From: Melastoma dodecandrum
Lineage: Eukaryota > Streptophyta > Magnoliopsida > Myrtales > Melastomataceae
Length of the DNA: 64,000 nucleotides
Reading direction: 5' to 3'
Assembly (NCBI GenBank): GCA_029817715.1
Contig: JARUPY010000164.1
Location: 2,484,001-2,548,000 of the forward strand
Shown piece by piece: positions 22,762 to 32,469 of this stretch (position 1 is its first letter; each line of letters starts with the position of its first letter). A program made the translations under genes and the position numbers. The notes below the pieces were generated by a model. It saw only the letters and a list, made by a program, of their open reading frames with translations. It made no database searches and had not been told where the DNA came from.

Positions 22762-23640
22762 TGTAACGACCCAGCTTTTTACCAATATTAAAGTGGTAGT
22801 AGGTAAATAAAGTAGGACAAGGGGTAAGCTTTCGAGTGTGAATGGGGAGACACGCAGCGATGTGCGCCTTGGGAAAGTGTTCCGGAAGTCTAAGGATCAA
22901 CGTTCCCGGATCAATATTGGGATGGACACAAGGTTGAGTGACGCAAAGGTTACGTGTGTGGACTAAGAACGATAAAGAGCGATGGGAGCACAAGAGGATT
23001 CGCCCTGAGGACACCCTTATCATTTATGAAGGCAACACTCCAAATGAGGTATGGAGGGAATTTGGCTATAAAAAAGAACCGGTATAGTAACACGCTAGTA
23101 TGACACTAGGACAACAATGTGAATATCTTACTTCGTTGTCCAAGAGAGGTGGCTGACGATACCAAATGATATCCTAAAAACGAGACACGAGAAGAACGTG
23201 GTCGGCCCACCCACGGACATCATATGCCTAATTAAGGAGGACTCAACGAGGGGGAAGTGTGGACGAACGAATGCTAGAACGGGCGCAAGCAGCGGTCACC
23301 ACTCACCAAGTAACACGTGTTAAAAGGGGGATGGATAAATAAATCGGTCAAGACAATAAAATGAATTGGAAGAAAATTTACCATGTCAATCCTTGTGGAC
23401 CGATCAAGACAAGGAAATGAATTGAAAGAAAATTACCAAGTCAAACTGTGGGACTGGGTAAAGAGAAAGGAGGGTGATCGGGAGAAATGTTGACCGGGAA
23501 GCCCCGTGGATTCCAAATGCGGAGTTAACCAGATTAAAGGGGGAGTTGGGGCAAAGTGGCTTGCATTTCAAGTTTCCTTGGAGAATTAATGAGGGAAAAG
23601 ATTACCCCGTAAAGTAGACATGTCACAATTAATTTACAAA
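22762..23640 (+). other. Possible LTR-like insertion in the captured gene
   Basis: Homology to the captured gene ends at 22760, exactly where TGTAACGACCCAG begins, a start typical of Gypsy (Tekay-like) LTRs. No matching end with target duplication was found, so the call is tentative. The rest of this stretch has no recognisable coding. Confidence 0.3.
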
Positions 23641-24256
23641 AGGGACAAATGTACGAAAAATGTACATATCCAAATATGTACATCTCCTGTAGTTATGTAC
23701 ACTTTTTTTACATAATACATACATTTGTATGGGCCCATTAATAATTTTGATACTTATTCATACAAATGTTTAAAAATGTAACAAATTTGAGGATATTTAC
23801 ATGTTCTAACATTGTACATAATTCTTATATTTGTACATGTAGTGTACGACTAATGTACAAAATAATACATTTTCGTACAAAGCCTTACAAATGTACAAAA
23901 AAATGTATGAAATTTCGATCGCCGCTTACTAAAATGTACGAAAAACGTGTCATATTTTATACATATTTATGAAGTCATATCGTCATTTTCACACACTGTG
24001 GGGACATAGCTTTGATTGTAAAATTCGTACATTACTTGTACCAACGTACAAAATATGTACAATGTCAAAACATGTACATCTCTTCTAATTTCGTACATGT
24101 TCGTAAATTTTTCATACAAATGTATAAGAATAATTGAACAAACTCATACAATTGTACGAAATTCCGATCGCCGCTTACGTCAAATGTACGAACGACGCGT
24201 CAGATTTTGTACACCGGACAGGACGTCCCGCCGACGGGACTTTAGCCCGTTACGGA

Positions 24257-24807
24257 GTTATTAAACATATGAACACGTAGCGAGTAGTTTGTTATTTTAA
24301 TCGACATTGCCCCGATAAATTTGGATTATTTGGTTACGCATCCACACACACTATAATTAATAATTTTGTCTTTATGTCATTTCAAAACAAAACTTATTCC
24401 CTCGTAAGCAATACTCAAAACCTCAAATTTTGCGAAAGAATTATTTAACACAATCTTGTTGGTGCGAAGAATGCGTTACCCGCAATACGTGTCGAATTTT
24501 ACAGTGAATGTGGTCGTCATAAAGTGAAAGTAAACGCAATACAATGGTACTGAATTTACAGCGTCTGGTGTTGTACACCGCAAGGTGAATGAATACAAAT
24601 ATGGCGAGTAAACACAATATCGGAATTTAATGCGACGACACCGAGATTACAGCGTTACACTTACAAACATGACTCGAACGATAAACAACAAGAAAGGCCT
24701 TGTGACGCTTCGCGACGGTCAGGGGCGGGCGAGAGGCAGTCTAGGCGAACTCCTTTCGTAGAATTCACTCGGTGGAACGGCAGAGGTCGAAGGTGATGAC
24801 GGGTATG
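24257..24807. other. Unassigned DNA between the TIR element and a minisatellite
   Basis: AT-rich sequence without recognisable genes or repeats. It contains several short ttacagcg-type words but no clear array. Confidence 0.35.
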
Positions 24808-25030
24808 GACACTAAGGGCCTGAGGGCTCACCCTAGTGGTGGGACGAAGGCGGGGTCTGATTGTCAAGGGCCGGAGACTCATCCTAACAGTAGAATGATG
24901 CGGAATTTTGGTTGTCAAGGGTCGGAGGCTCACCCTAATGGTGGAGTGATGTGGAGTTTTGGTTGTCAAGGGCCGGAGGCTCACCCTGATAGTGGAAAGG
25001 ATGTCAAGGGCCGGAGGCTCACCCTGGTAA
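24808..25030 (+). repeat. Minisatellite, 51-bp unit, about 4.5 copies
   Basis: Units begin at about 24808, 24859, 24910 and 24961 and carry the core gtcaagggccggaggctcac. A shortened fifth unit starts at about 24999. Later copies are more alike than the first. With 51 divisible by 3, both strands stay open as 17-residue repeats (minus strand RPLTTKTPHHSTIRVSL type), which explains the open frame there without implying a protein. Confidence 0.85.
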
Positions 25031-26599
25031 GGTAACTGGTAAAAGTAAAGAGATAAAAGACTTGAGTCTGTGTTTTAGTTGTTGTCTGTTGCAATCCTTT
25101 TATAGCTCAGGATCATTTGGTTGTGGTTAATCAGCAGGTTCAGAATCTTCTCAGATCATGTGCAGGATCTACCTCCTATTTTGTAGGGGACATGCACTGC
25201 GTATCTTAGTTATCTTCTCCGAATTTGCCACGTGTCTTTTTCCTTGATCGTGGCCTAGTTGTACGCTTGGGAGCATTCCTGGATCGTGGCTCAGTGAGGC
25301 TCTCGAGCATTATTGGTTTCACCTCTCCAGCTCATCAGCCGCTCCTCGAGCAGACTGTTCTCGAGCGTTCGAGAGCTGCTTTTCGAGCAGGATGTCTCTC
25401 CAGTGCTCGAGCGGCATCTCATCTCGAGCGGCACCTTTCCTGGACTTCGTTGTTTGGCCCACTAGGGACAAAGCCCATAAATTCATACGTGCTAACAAAT
25501 CTATTGGGAGGTTGACGGGGTTGCGGGTTTCTAAAATAAAATACATCTCTTTCTCAATTTAATTTATTTTACATTAATTTTACGTCTGTTTTATTGTACA
25601 TCAAACTTTTAATGACATTGAGAGGACTTTTTATCAGCAGTTTCGACATAGGTGTAACCATGACCGAAAGGGGGTCGGGTTGAAGACGACGTCTACGGAA
25701 GAGCTAATGGAACGTTGTTAGATTTTATCAAGTGACTTATTGTGGAGTTCACATCATCGGCAAGCCCAAATGTACATCAATTATTTTTTACTTCGCCAAC
25801 TATCCGGGCGCGACGAAACCAAATGTGCATCACGAGTAAATTCATCAAGGCATTTGGACTTGACTCGACAGAACCCGATAGCTCGGTTAAGTCTTCTAAG
25901 CCTTTTAGCATTGTCCAAGAAAACCTCGACAACAATTTGGTGAAGTTGTCAAAGTCTTTGGATGTGATTCAGTAAAACCTTAGTGTGCGTGTGTGGGCCC
26001 TCAACACACAAAGATTAATTATGAGCATTGGACCCGGTTCGGGTGTTGACCTGAACTCATGTGAGGTGATAACATGAAATCACACATGCACAATCACAAT
26101 CAAGCATGTAGATTAAAGGGAGCGATAAATGAGGGTGACTGTGAGCCAATGCACTTAGGCCCAGGGCCGATCACAAGTGGAGAAGAATCAGAAAGGCTCG
26201 CGCCTTCCCACAATAAATTGAGGCCCGTCGGGAGGGTTTAACGTCGAGCGGGCAACGTCTATTGAAGTTGAACTAATGAACCATTTCCTTTGCAGTCTCT
26301 CGCACACAAGAGATTTGTGTGCCGTCTTCAGTGGCTCCTCCTAATAATGTGCTACAGTTGACTGATGATGTCGAGTCGAGTATGACCATTGGGTGGCGAT
26401 GATTGGTCACACGCACTTGCAGCTCAATATTGAAATTGTCAAGGGCCCAAATAAAAAGAAAAACCGAAAAGGTGGAAAAGGGCCAAAGAGGCCATTAGGC
26501 CCAAAAGGAAAGAGAATTGGGCTAAAACCATGCTTTGGTCGGCAACCACACTTCTGGCTGATCCTTAACGGCCACAACAAGGGCGGATGTATCTTCAGG
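25031..26599. other. Unassigned repeat-rich DNA
   Basis: 25290-25440 has at least six ctcgag/ttcgag words in a degenerate array. 26030-26160 is a minus-strand relative of 37330-37480, the region around the left LTR of the Tat-like element (shared cgctccctt-aatct..cttgatt and cacatgagttc). No host gene is seen. Confidence 0.45.
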
Positions 26600-26800
26600 C
26601 CACAAAATCCTAACAAACTCCACCTTGGGTCGAAGTCCATAAAACGTCAGAGGAATTGTCACTCCATGTATTAGTCTCCTCCGAGACTCACCGTGAACGT
26701 CTCCCTTATTCTCTTCCAGGCTCCAACGAGCCTAGTCGACGGAACATCCAAGTCCATCCATTACGGACTAGACTACCGACATCTTTTTACTTTTCCGCGC

Positions 26801-27240
26801 TCACGACCTATTACCCTGTTTCTCCGATGACTGATTACTCCTCTTGAAAGGTTCATGACGCCTTCCAGAAGACCTAACAGTGGTAAAAGTAACGACACCT
26901 CTTATAACATACAAGCAATTTAATCGACTATCAATCATCCACAACTGCTTTCCTTGGCGAACATTGAGGGCTCCATGTGAAGCAGAAAATTCGTACCCTT
27001 TGGCTTCTAAAATACAAACGGAAATAATATTTCTCATGATGTTAGGTACATGTCGGACATCTGCTAACTCTCTCACTGTTCCATCCTTTATTCTGAGTCG
27101 AACCGTTCCCACACCTGTAACTTTATACTTGTGACCGTTACCCAAGCATACCTCTCCACCTGCAGTGGAACAATATGTGGTGAACATCGCCCCATAAGGA
27201 CTCATGTGAAAAGTACTCCCTGAGTCGAGAATCCAATCCT
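26801..27240 (-). pseudogene. Copia protease and GAG-pre-integrase remnant
   Basis: Contains WILDSGSTFHMSP (the retropepsin DSG active site, about 27205-27235), then VRHVPNIMRNIISV and the start of the GAG-pre-integrase region (CLYVI). The frame is separated from gag by stops and ends where the integrase should begin; everything up to the 3' LTR is deleted. Confidence 0.72.
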
Positions 27241-27352
27241 CGTCTGATGGTCTCTCCGACTCGGTTTAAGCAGTCTGCACCTCACTAGCCATGAGTACAT
27301 CTCCGTCTCTGGCATCACAGTCGCAGGTGTACACAGCAACCGTCGCTGACGT

Positions 27353-28072
27353 TTACAATCCTTCATCCTTCCTTGCTAGCTTCATGCAATTTTTCTTTAT
27401 GTGTCCCTTCTTACCACAATGGAAGTACCTTACCTCGCCACTACCTTTGGATCTGGTCCTGCCTACTGTTAATACCTTCACCATCGATCGCCCTGCTTCA
27501 CCCGTCAATTCTTTATCAATCAAATATTTTGATAAAAGGGTAGACCATACCTCATCAACTGTGATAACACTTCTCCCATACAAGAACGTCTCCTTAAAGC
27601 TCTGGTATGAAGCGGGCAGTGAATATAACAGCAGCATCGCCTGGATCTCCTCATCGATCTTGTCACCGATCCTCTCCAAATCCAAAGATGCAGACAACCA
27701 ATTATTTAGGTAGGATTTAACGGACATACCTTTCGTCATGCTGAGCATGAAGAACCTTTGCCTGAGAAGATGTTTGTTGCTCGGAGTCCTCGTCATGTAC
27801 AGACTCTCCAGCCTACTCCAAAGCCCAGCCGCTGTTGTCTCCTTGAGCACGTTTGTCAGAACCTCGTTGGACAAACACAGCTGAATCGCCGATAACGCTC
27901 TAGTATCTATCTCCTCCGACTGGTCACAAGTCAACTTCTAAGCGCTCTTCGACTGATCTGTAAGAGCCTTCTCCAATCCACCCTGTATCAATGGCGCCCT
28001 CATCTTGACTTGCCACAAGTCGAAATTCATGCTCCCATCCAACTTCTCAATCTCGAACTTGCCACAAGCCAT
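27353..28072 (-). pseudogene. Copia gag
   Basis: Starts MACGKFEIEKLDGSMNFDLW at 28072, 38 nt after the LTR. One in-frame TAG occurs near 27940. The following 193-codon frame has the UBN2-type gag core (residues about 10-140) and a terminal zinc knuckle FHCGKKGHIKKNC, in which the first Cys of CCHC is replaced. Gag forms the particle and binds RNA. Confidence 0.75.
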
Positions 28073-28722
28073 GGATTTCGATTACACACAACCAAGCTCT
28101 GATACCAATTGTTGGCGCATGGGGAAGCCCTCGGTAACATGTCGAACTGGATCCGGTTCTCGATCGGAAGTTAACGAAAAATAACGAGACAGATTTTACG
28201 TGATTCGGTCAAATGACCTACATCCACGGACGGAAAAGAAGATTTCACTATAACAATGGAGTACAAACTTAGGTTGAGACTCTCTCTAACCCCCTCGACC
28301 TACCCGAGTACAAGATCCCGCTTTCTCGGTAAGAAATAACCCCGAAGCATTTCCCGTGTTCCCCTAATACACACCCTTCTTTAGCGCCGCACTCTTTGCA
28401 CTCGTGTATCCCTCTTCTATTCTCTAAGGATTTGCTCTCTTTTGTCTCTATTTTCTTCGCTTTGTATGACACCTATTTTAAAATAGATACCCCACATATA
28501 TCGAAAATCTGACAGGTAAATATATTATGAGATATAATATCATATCATCCAATATATTTCCCTCAAGAGATATATTATCTCGCCTTTCGTATATTTCACT
28601 TATTCTCTAAATCGCAATATAACCGTCTTCGGGCCACAAAATCCTAATAGTGTTGCCGGTTAGTATGTTGTATTAGGTGTTGCTTGTGGAGTGGGAATGA
28701 ATTTTGATTCGTTAAAAGGCCT

Positions 28723-28945
28723 AGGTTCGAAATCTATCACGCACCTCTGTTGGAAGTGGATTCGCTTAAGGAGGTTTCGGGTATGAAGGGTTCGTTCGAA
28801 ACCTACCATAGGAAGGCACACTTGTTGGAAGACTCACCCACTAGATTCGCTTAAAGAGATGTCGGGTTCGAAAAATACCATATACAAGCAACTATATTGA
28901 AAGAGTTCGGTTCGAAACTTATCATATGCAAGTACCCTCAGAGCA
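28723..28945 (+). repeat. Degenerate tandem repeat with gttcgaaa core
   Basis: Four diverged units start near 28723, 28791, 28866 and 28908. Each has gttcgaaa-[ct]taycat/c followed by a ttggaag or attgaaag word, and the first two end with attcgcttaa. It lies just upstream of a purine tract and an LTR-like start, so it may be the 3' untranslated part of a Gypsy element. Confidence 0.5.
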
Positions 28946-30300
28946 GAGGAGAATGTAATGAATCGAAATTTTGCAAATCCGGATAGGTAAAATGCAATCT
29001 TTAGGAGTGTTTTGAAGTGTATTATTAGTGAACACTTACGTTAGAATCAAACAATTAACGTTCCAAGACCAAGAGGAGAAAAGAAGTTGAATTGGCCAAC
29101 AAAATCCCCACCCTTGATTTTCCTTAAAACCAACTCAATTTGACTTAAATTCCACCATGGGATCATTCTTGTTAAAAGATGGGAAGCTTTTCCCGTGAGC
29201 TTTAAAAAAATAAATAAATGGGTGACACTTGGGGGAAGACGAATGACACGTGGGGAGGAAATAAAAATTAAATCTCTGGTGTTGCCTTCTGAAGGGATCT
29301 GGGGAAAGAGGATTGAAAGAAAAGAAAGGAAAAAAAGAAGAGAGGGGAGGAAACGAAGGAGGAAGAAGAAAATCAGGTCAGATCAAGGTGGAGCACCCCT
29401 CGAAGAAAGCACGTTGTTGGGTGGAGATTCGGAGGAGGAGCTTAAAGGGTAACGTGTCTCGGGGCGAAATCGTTCAAAGGCGGAGAGAACTTGCGGGGCT
29501 TTGTTGTGAAGGAGGAGCAAGATATGTTCCTTTGTCCTCTTCTTTCCCTGCACCTTGTACAACCATATAATTGTTGCCTTTATATTGTGGTATTGTGGTG
29601 TGCATGAGTAATTGGTATGAGGAACGACTGAAGGGGGAGAGGCAGCCTTACCTTGGAAAAATTAAGGAAAGATTTTTGCCTTTTGGAGGGTTAGGGAGGC
29701 TGTGTCCTTAGTGTGGAGGCCACGATAACTCTTAATATCTAGGATGATGTGTGTAGTTTTCCGTGGAGAAAATAGAGGAAGTGTTTAAAAATAGAAACGT
29801 AAAGTGGGTTGTTCTTTGTCAAATTATTAAGTATTACATGAGTTGTTTGAGCCAAAGCGGATTCGTCAGTGCCTTGGCTGGCCGTATTGGAAGGAATTAC
29901 TACCAAAAGGGAGGGATATGATGACGAGCAAGAAAACGGAATGAGTAGTAATGAGGTGATTCCGGAAATTAGGAATATAAATGATAAAAAATTGAGGGAT
30001 AATCGAGTTAAGAGATTTATCCTCGGAAAGTATTTATGGTACATGCCTTCAAGGCTGGTCAGTCGGGCGGAATAAGGCCTGGAATGTCTCGTGGAAGGAG
30101 TTGACCGCGAGGGAAGTGTGCTCGGATGGGTAATCCGCAAAGACGAAAGGAAGGAAAAATAAATTCACGAATAGAAAGTGTTCGCACGGTACGGGAAGAA
30201 GTGAGAAACTTAATGTTTTCATGCGGGTTTACAAATGAGAAATAAATCTATGTATAATGTAGATCCCCAAATCGTGCCTTGTCCTTCGAAGAATGATAAC
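28941..30300 (+). mobile_element. Probable Gypsy 3' LTR preceded by polypurine tract
   Basis: The purine run gagcagaggagaa (28941-28953) is followed by TGTAATGAATCGAAATTTTG at 28954, the arrangement seen at the 3' LTR of Tekay-like elements. 29290-29370 is a purine-rich GA tract that creates a charged but meaningless frame. The 3' end of the LTR and any target duplication could not be fixed; the end given is nominal. Confidence 0.42.
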
Positions 30301-31672
30301 AATCAGAAAAAGCATGGGTAAAGGGAAAATAACTGGTGCCACACTTACACTAGCAATGCACTCCTTTTCGACTCCAAGAGGTTTTCTTGTTCAAGTTCTC
30401 TTCTCGTTTCCTCGATTCACCCAAAGTAGCGAAATGGGCAGATTGATCTCGCTTATACTCCAACTTTGCAGCCTCAGCAGAGGCCTTGACTTCCTCGGCA
30501 TTGATAGCCATTTTTTTTTCTTCTTTTTTCTCCACTGTCAGAAGGCCCATATGGTGATGGTAGTCGAATATCTAGTCGACGTTACGCAGGCTCAAGAAAT
30601 CCTGGTTCTTCCCCCCACCCAAAAAAAATAAAAGATATTATCCCGCTCAACAGAAAATCACGGAGCCCGGTTTTCCAACCAGCAACGGCTATCCCACGTT
30701 CAGCCCCTCAACGGCTTCCCCATGATCCTCCCCGAGATTTTTGGGAGATCTTCCCAATACACAACCCCTTCGGGGATTCTTTTTATTTACACACATGCTC
30801 TGATCAGAGGGGGGTAGACGGTAGACGCACAAAAGAAGAGGAACCCACAGATTGAATCATCACTCACCCACATACGCTCCAACAGACAGACATATATGCT
30901 TCCTACATACAGACGCTTGTTCCACCCCTTTGCATCCAGCGACCCCAAGGTAGGTCTAACCATGCGCAAGGAAAACCTCGGCGTCGCCAACTCAAACTCG
31001 ATAGTCGTCGACCACGACTGGAGATCGCCGTTGCAACAGCAAACGTGATGGACTCCAACTCCTCTGGACACAGAAGCGGCAACGTTCGTATCCCATGATG
31101 ACCCCGGCTCTATTAGGCTGCGACCTGTGGCGTTCGGCATCTCTTCACTGTAGCGACGGGAGCAAGCTTCCTTCAGACAGCCCGACCAACTCTAGTCCCC
31201 TGCCTTCGGTGGAGAATCGTGACCATGCTTCTCGCGGACGCGCGTTAGCGTCGCGAGAAGCTCTCCTTTTGTTTTGACCCGTTTTCCGTTTATGTGCAGG
31301 AAAACTCGGACGCGAATAGTTGTCATCTCCACCTCCAAACCGCGGTGATCTACAACCACGCTCCTGAGTTCCGTATCCTCAGCGGCATCCCACATCAGCC
31401 GAGACTCCAGATGACCATCTACCTGGAGAACTTCTCATATCAGCAATACTAAGACCAACGTCGACCTCTTCATCAGTCACGGAGGTAACAAACACAGCAG
31501 CTCCAAACGAGCATTCCAACCCAGCAACAGAAGTGGCGATCCCTCATGTGGCGGTCGGCAACTCCTCTCTCAGCCCCGACATACCGGCGACAGCTCCCAG
31601 CTCCTCAAAGTTTGCGATGGCGTCCACGAACAACCTTTGTTATTGAACCAGGATCCCATCGTTCCCGACGTC
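30301..31672. other. Unassigned GC-rich stretch
   Basis: From 30640 the DNA is GC-rich and CCG/CAG-biased, unlike its surroundings, but no conserved domain or splice pattern is recognisable on either strand. A 66-codon minus-strand frame at 30350-30550 is Lys/Glu/Ala-rich and unassigned. Confidence 0.35.
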
Positions 31673-31673
31673 C

Positions 31674-31952
31674 ATGGCTCCAGCGGCGGATCCCTGTCCT
31701 CCCAACGCCTCAGACCACAACGGCAGAGCCCCCATCCACCTGACATCTCCAGATCCGGTGGCAGTACACCCCCGTCCTCCCGGCGCCACTAGATCCAGCA
31801 GCGGCAAACCCGTCTTCCTCGGGCGTCCCCAGACCGGCAGCAGCGAGCCCACATCTTCCCGATGTCCATTAGGTCCAGCGGCAACGGAAACCATACCCTC
31901 CCGACGTCCAGCGGCGGCGACCCATCCCTCTCTGAAGAACCCCGACGTTCTC
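31674..31952 (+). repeat. 39-bp repeat encoding a 13-residue unit, 7 copies, cut by Copia insertion
   Basis: Seven consecutive 39-nt units run from 31674, each carrying a variant of ccagcggc followed by ccatcctcccgacgtcc. All units are in one open frame, giving 13-residue units such as MAPAADPCPPNAS, DPVAVHPRPPGAT and QTGSSEPTSSRCP. Divergence between units is high, so the array is old. The frame ends at 31952 and the Copia element begins at 31977. No start context or neighbouring exon identifies a gene. Confidence 0.7.
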
Positions 31953-31976
31953 TGAGTTCCGGCACCAACGACGCTA

Positions 31977-32240
31977 TGTTAGAATGTATCCGTTGTAGTG
32001 CTTTTGTAACAGCCAAATTAATGTTAGTTAATGCTAGTTAATGGTGGGGTAGTTAATGTCATGCAATTAGTGCTAGTAGGGAGTTACACTTTATTGTTAG
32101 TATAAATAGGTTCTTGGTGTATGAAGGAAAATTAAGTCATTTCCAACATTCCCTCATTCGACACTTCTCCGTTCTCTCTAGCCTCTCTCTACTCCCTCCT
32201 CTCCACCCTTGCTTCGTCAAATCCTTTATCAGCGACAACA
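31977..32240 (+). repeat. 5' LTR of Copia element
   Basis: 264 bp, TG...CA. It contains agtataaatagg (about 32098), a plausible TATA box. Confidence 0.92.
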
Positions 32241-32280
32241 TGTGGCATCAGAGCCATCAAGGAGGATTCTTTGCCGATCA

Positions 32281-32446
32281 TGTCCGGAGAAAATCGCTCC
32301 CCGTCCCCCAAGGGTCGCATCGCCGATATCAAGAAAGGTGACAACGGCAGCAGCGCATCACGTGAAGTCGTGGTGGAGCGCGTGATGAAGGAGACAAGCA
32401 GTTTGATCGTGTACCCATTATTGACGTGCACGAACTACAACGATTG
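32281..32446 (+). pseudogene. Copia gag N-terminal stub
   Basis: The first ATG after the 5' LTR begins MSGENRSPSPKGRIADIKKG and runs to TCTNYND, the conserved N-terminal gag motif normally followed by Trp. Here a TGA follows and the next coding resumes far into gag, so most of the gag domain is deleted. A 16-bp direct repeat gttgtgaagaaatttc at 32448 and 32467 marks the junction. Confidence 0.7.
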
Positions 32447-32469
32447 AGTTGTGAAGAAATTTCCGTGTT

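Larger units (their letters stand above)
20948..24256. mobile_element. DNA transposon with long imperfect TIRs and captured gene (MULE/CACTA-like)
   Basis: Left end 20948-21035 and right end 24150-24256 are inverted and imperfectly matched. Outer parts read acgggaagggactacagtcc and acgggctaaagtcccgtc (right end reversed); inner parts read gtaagcggctatcgaaatttc and gtaagcggcgatcggaatttc. The inner motif recurs at 23909-23965, and the 23640-24215 stretch is crowded with tgtac and tacgaaa motifs, as in subterminal repeats. The interior holds a broken plant gene of the type often found beside Ulp1 proteases in Mutator- and CACTA-like elements. No transposase is seen. Superfamily is uncertain because the target duplication is not clear. 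Confidence 0.6.
26600..28649 (-). mobile_element. Truncated Copia LTR retrotransposon
   Basis: 5' LTR 28110-28649 (540 bp; 3' end CCAACA; first dinucleotide mutated from TG to TA), followed by a tRNA-Met PBS at 28096-28107 (TGGTATCAGAGC). Internal part: gag, protease and GAG-pre-integrase only. The start of the 3' LTR is at 26615 (TGTTAGGATTTTGTGGCC, after a purine-rich aaggtggag), and similarity to the 5' LTR ends after about 30 bp. Integrase, RT and RNase H are deleted. Non-autonomous and dead. Confidence 0.78.

Noticed and set aside
24808..25030. CRISPR-like array
   Set aside because: Head-to-tail repeat without spacers in a plant nuclear context; a minisatellite.
28723..28935. tRNA or SINE suggested by gttcgaaa B-box-like words
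   Set aside because: No matching A box or cloverleaf arms; the words recur as a degenerate array.
29195..29452. Lys/Arg/Glu-rich protein-coding frame
   Set aside because: It arises from a GA-rich tract with no codon pattern or homology.
31640..32016. Minus-strand frames over the 39-bp repeat
   Set aside because: Repeat period divisible by three keeps several frames open; no independent support.
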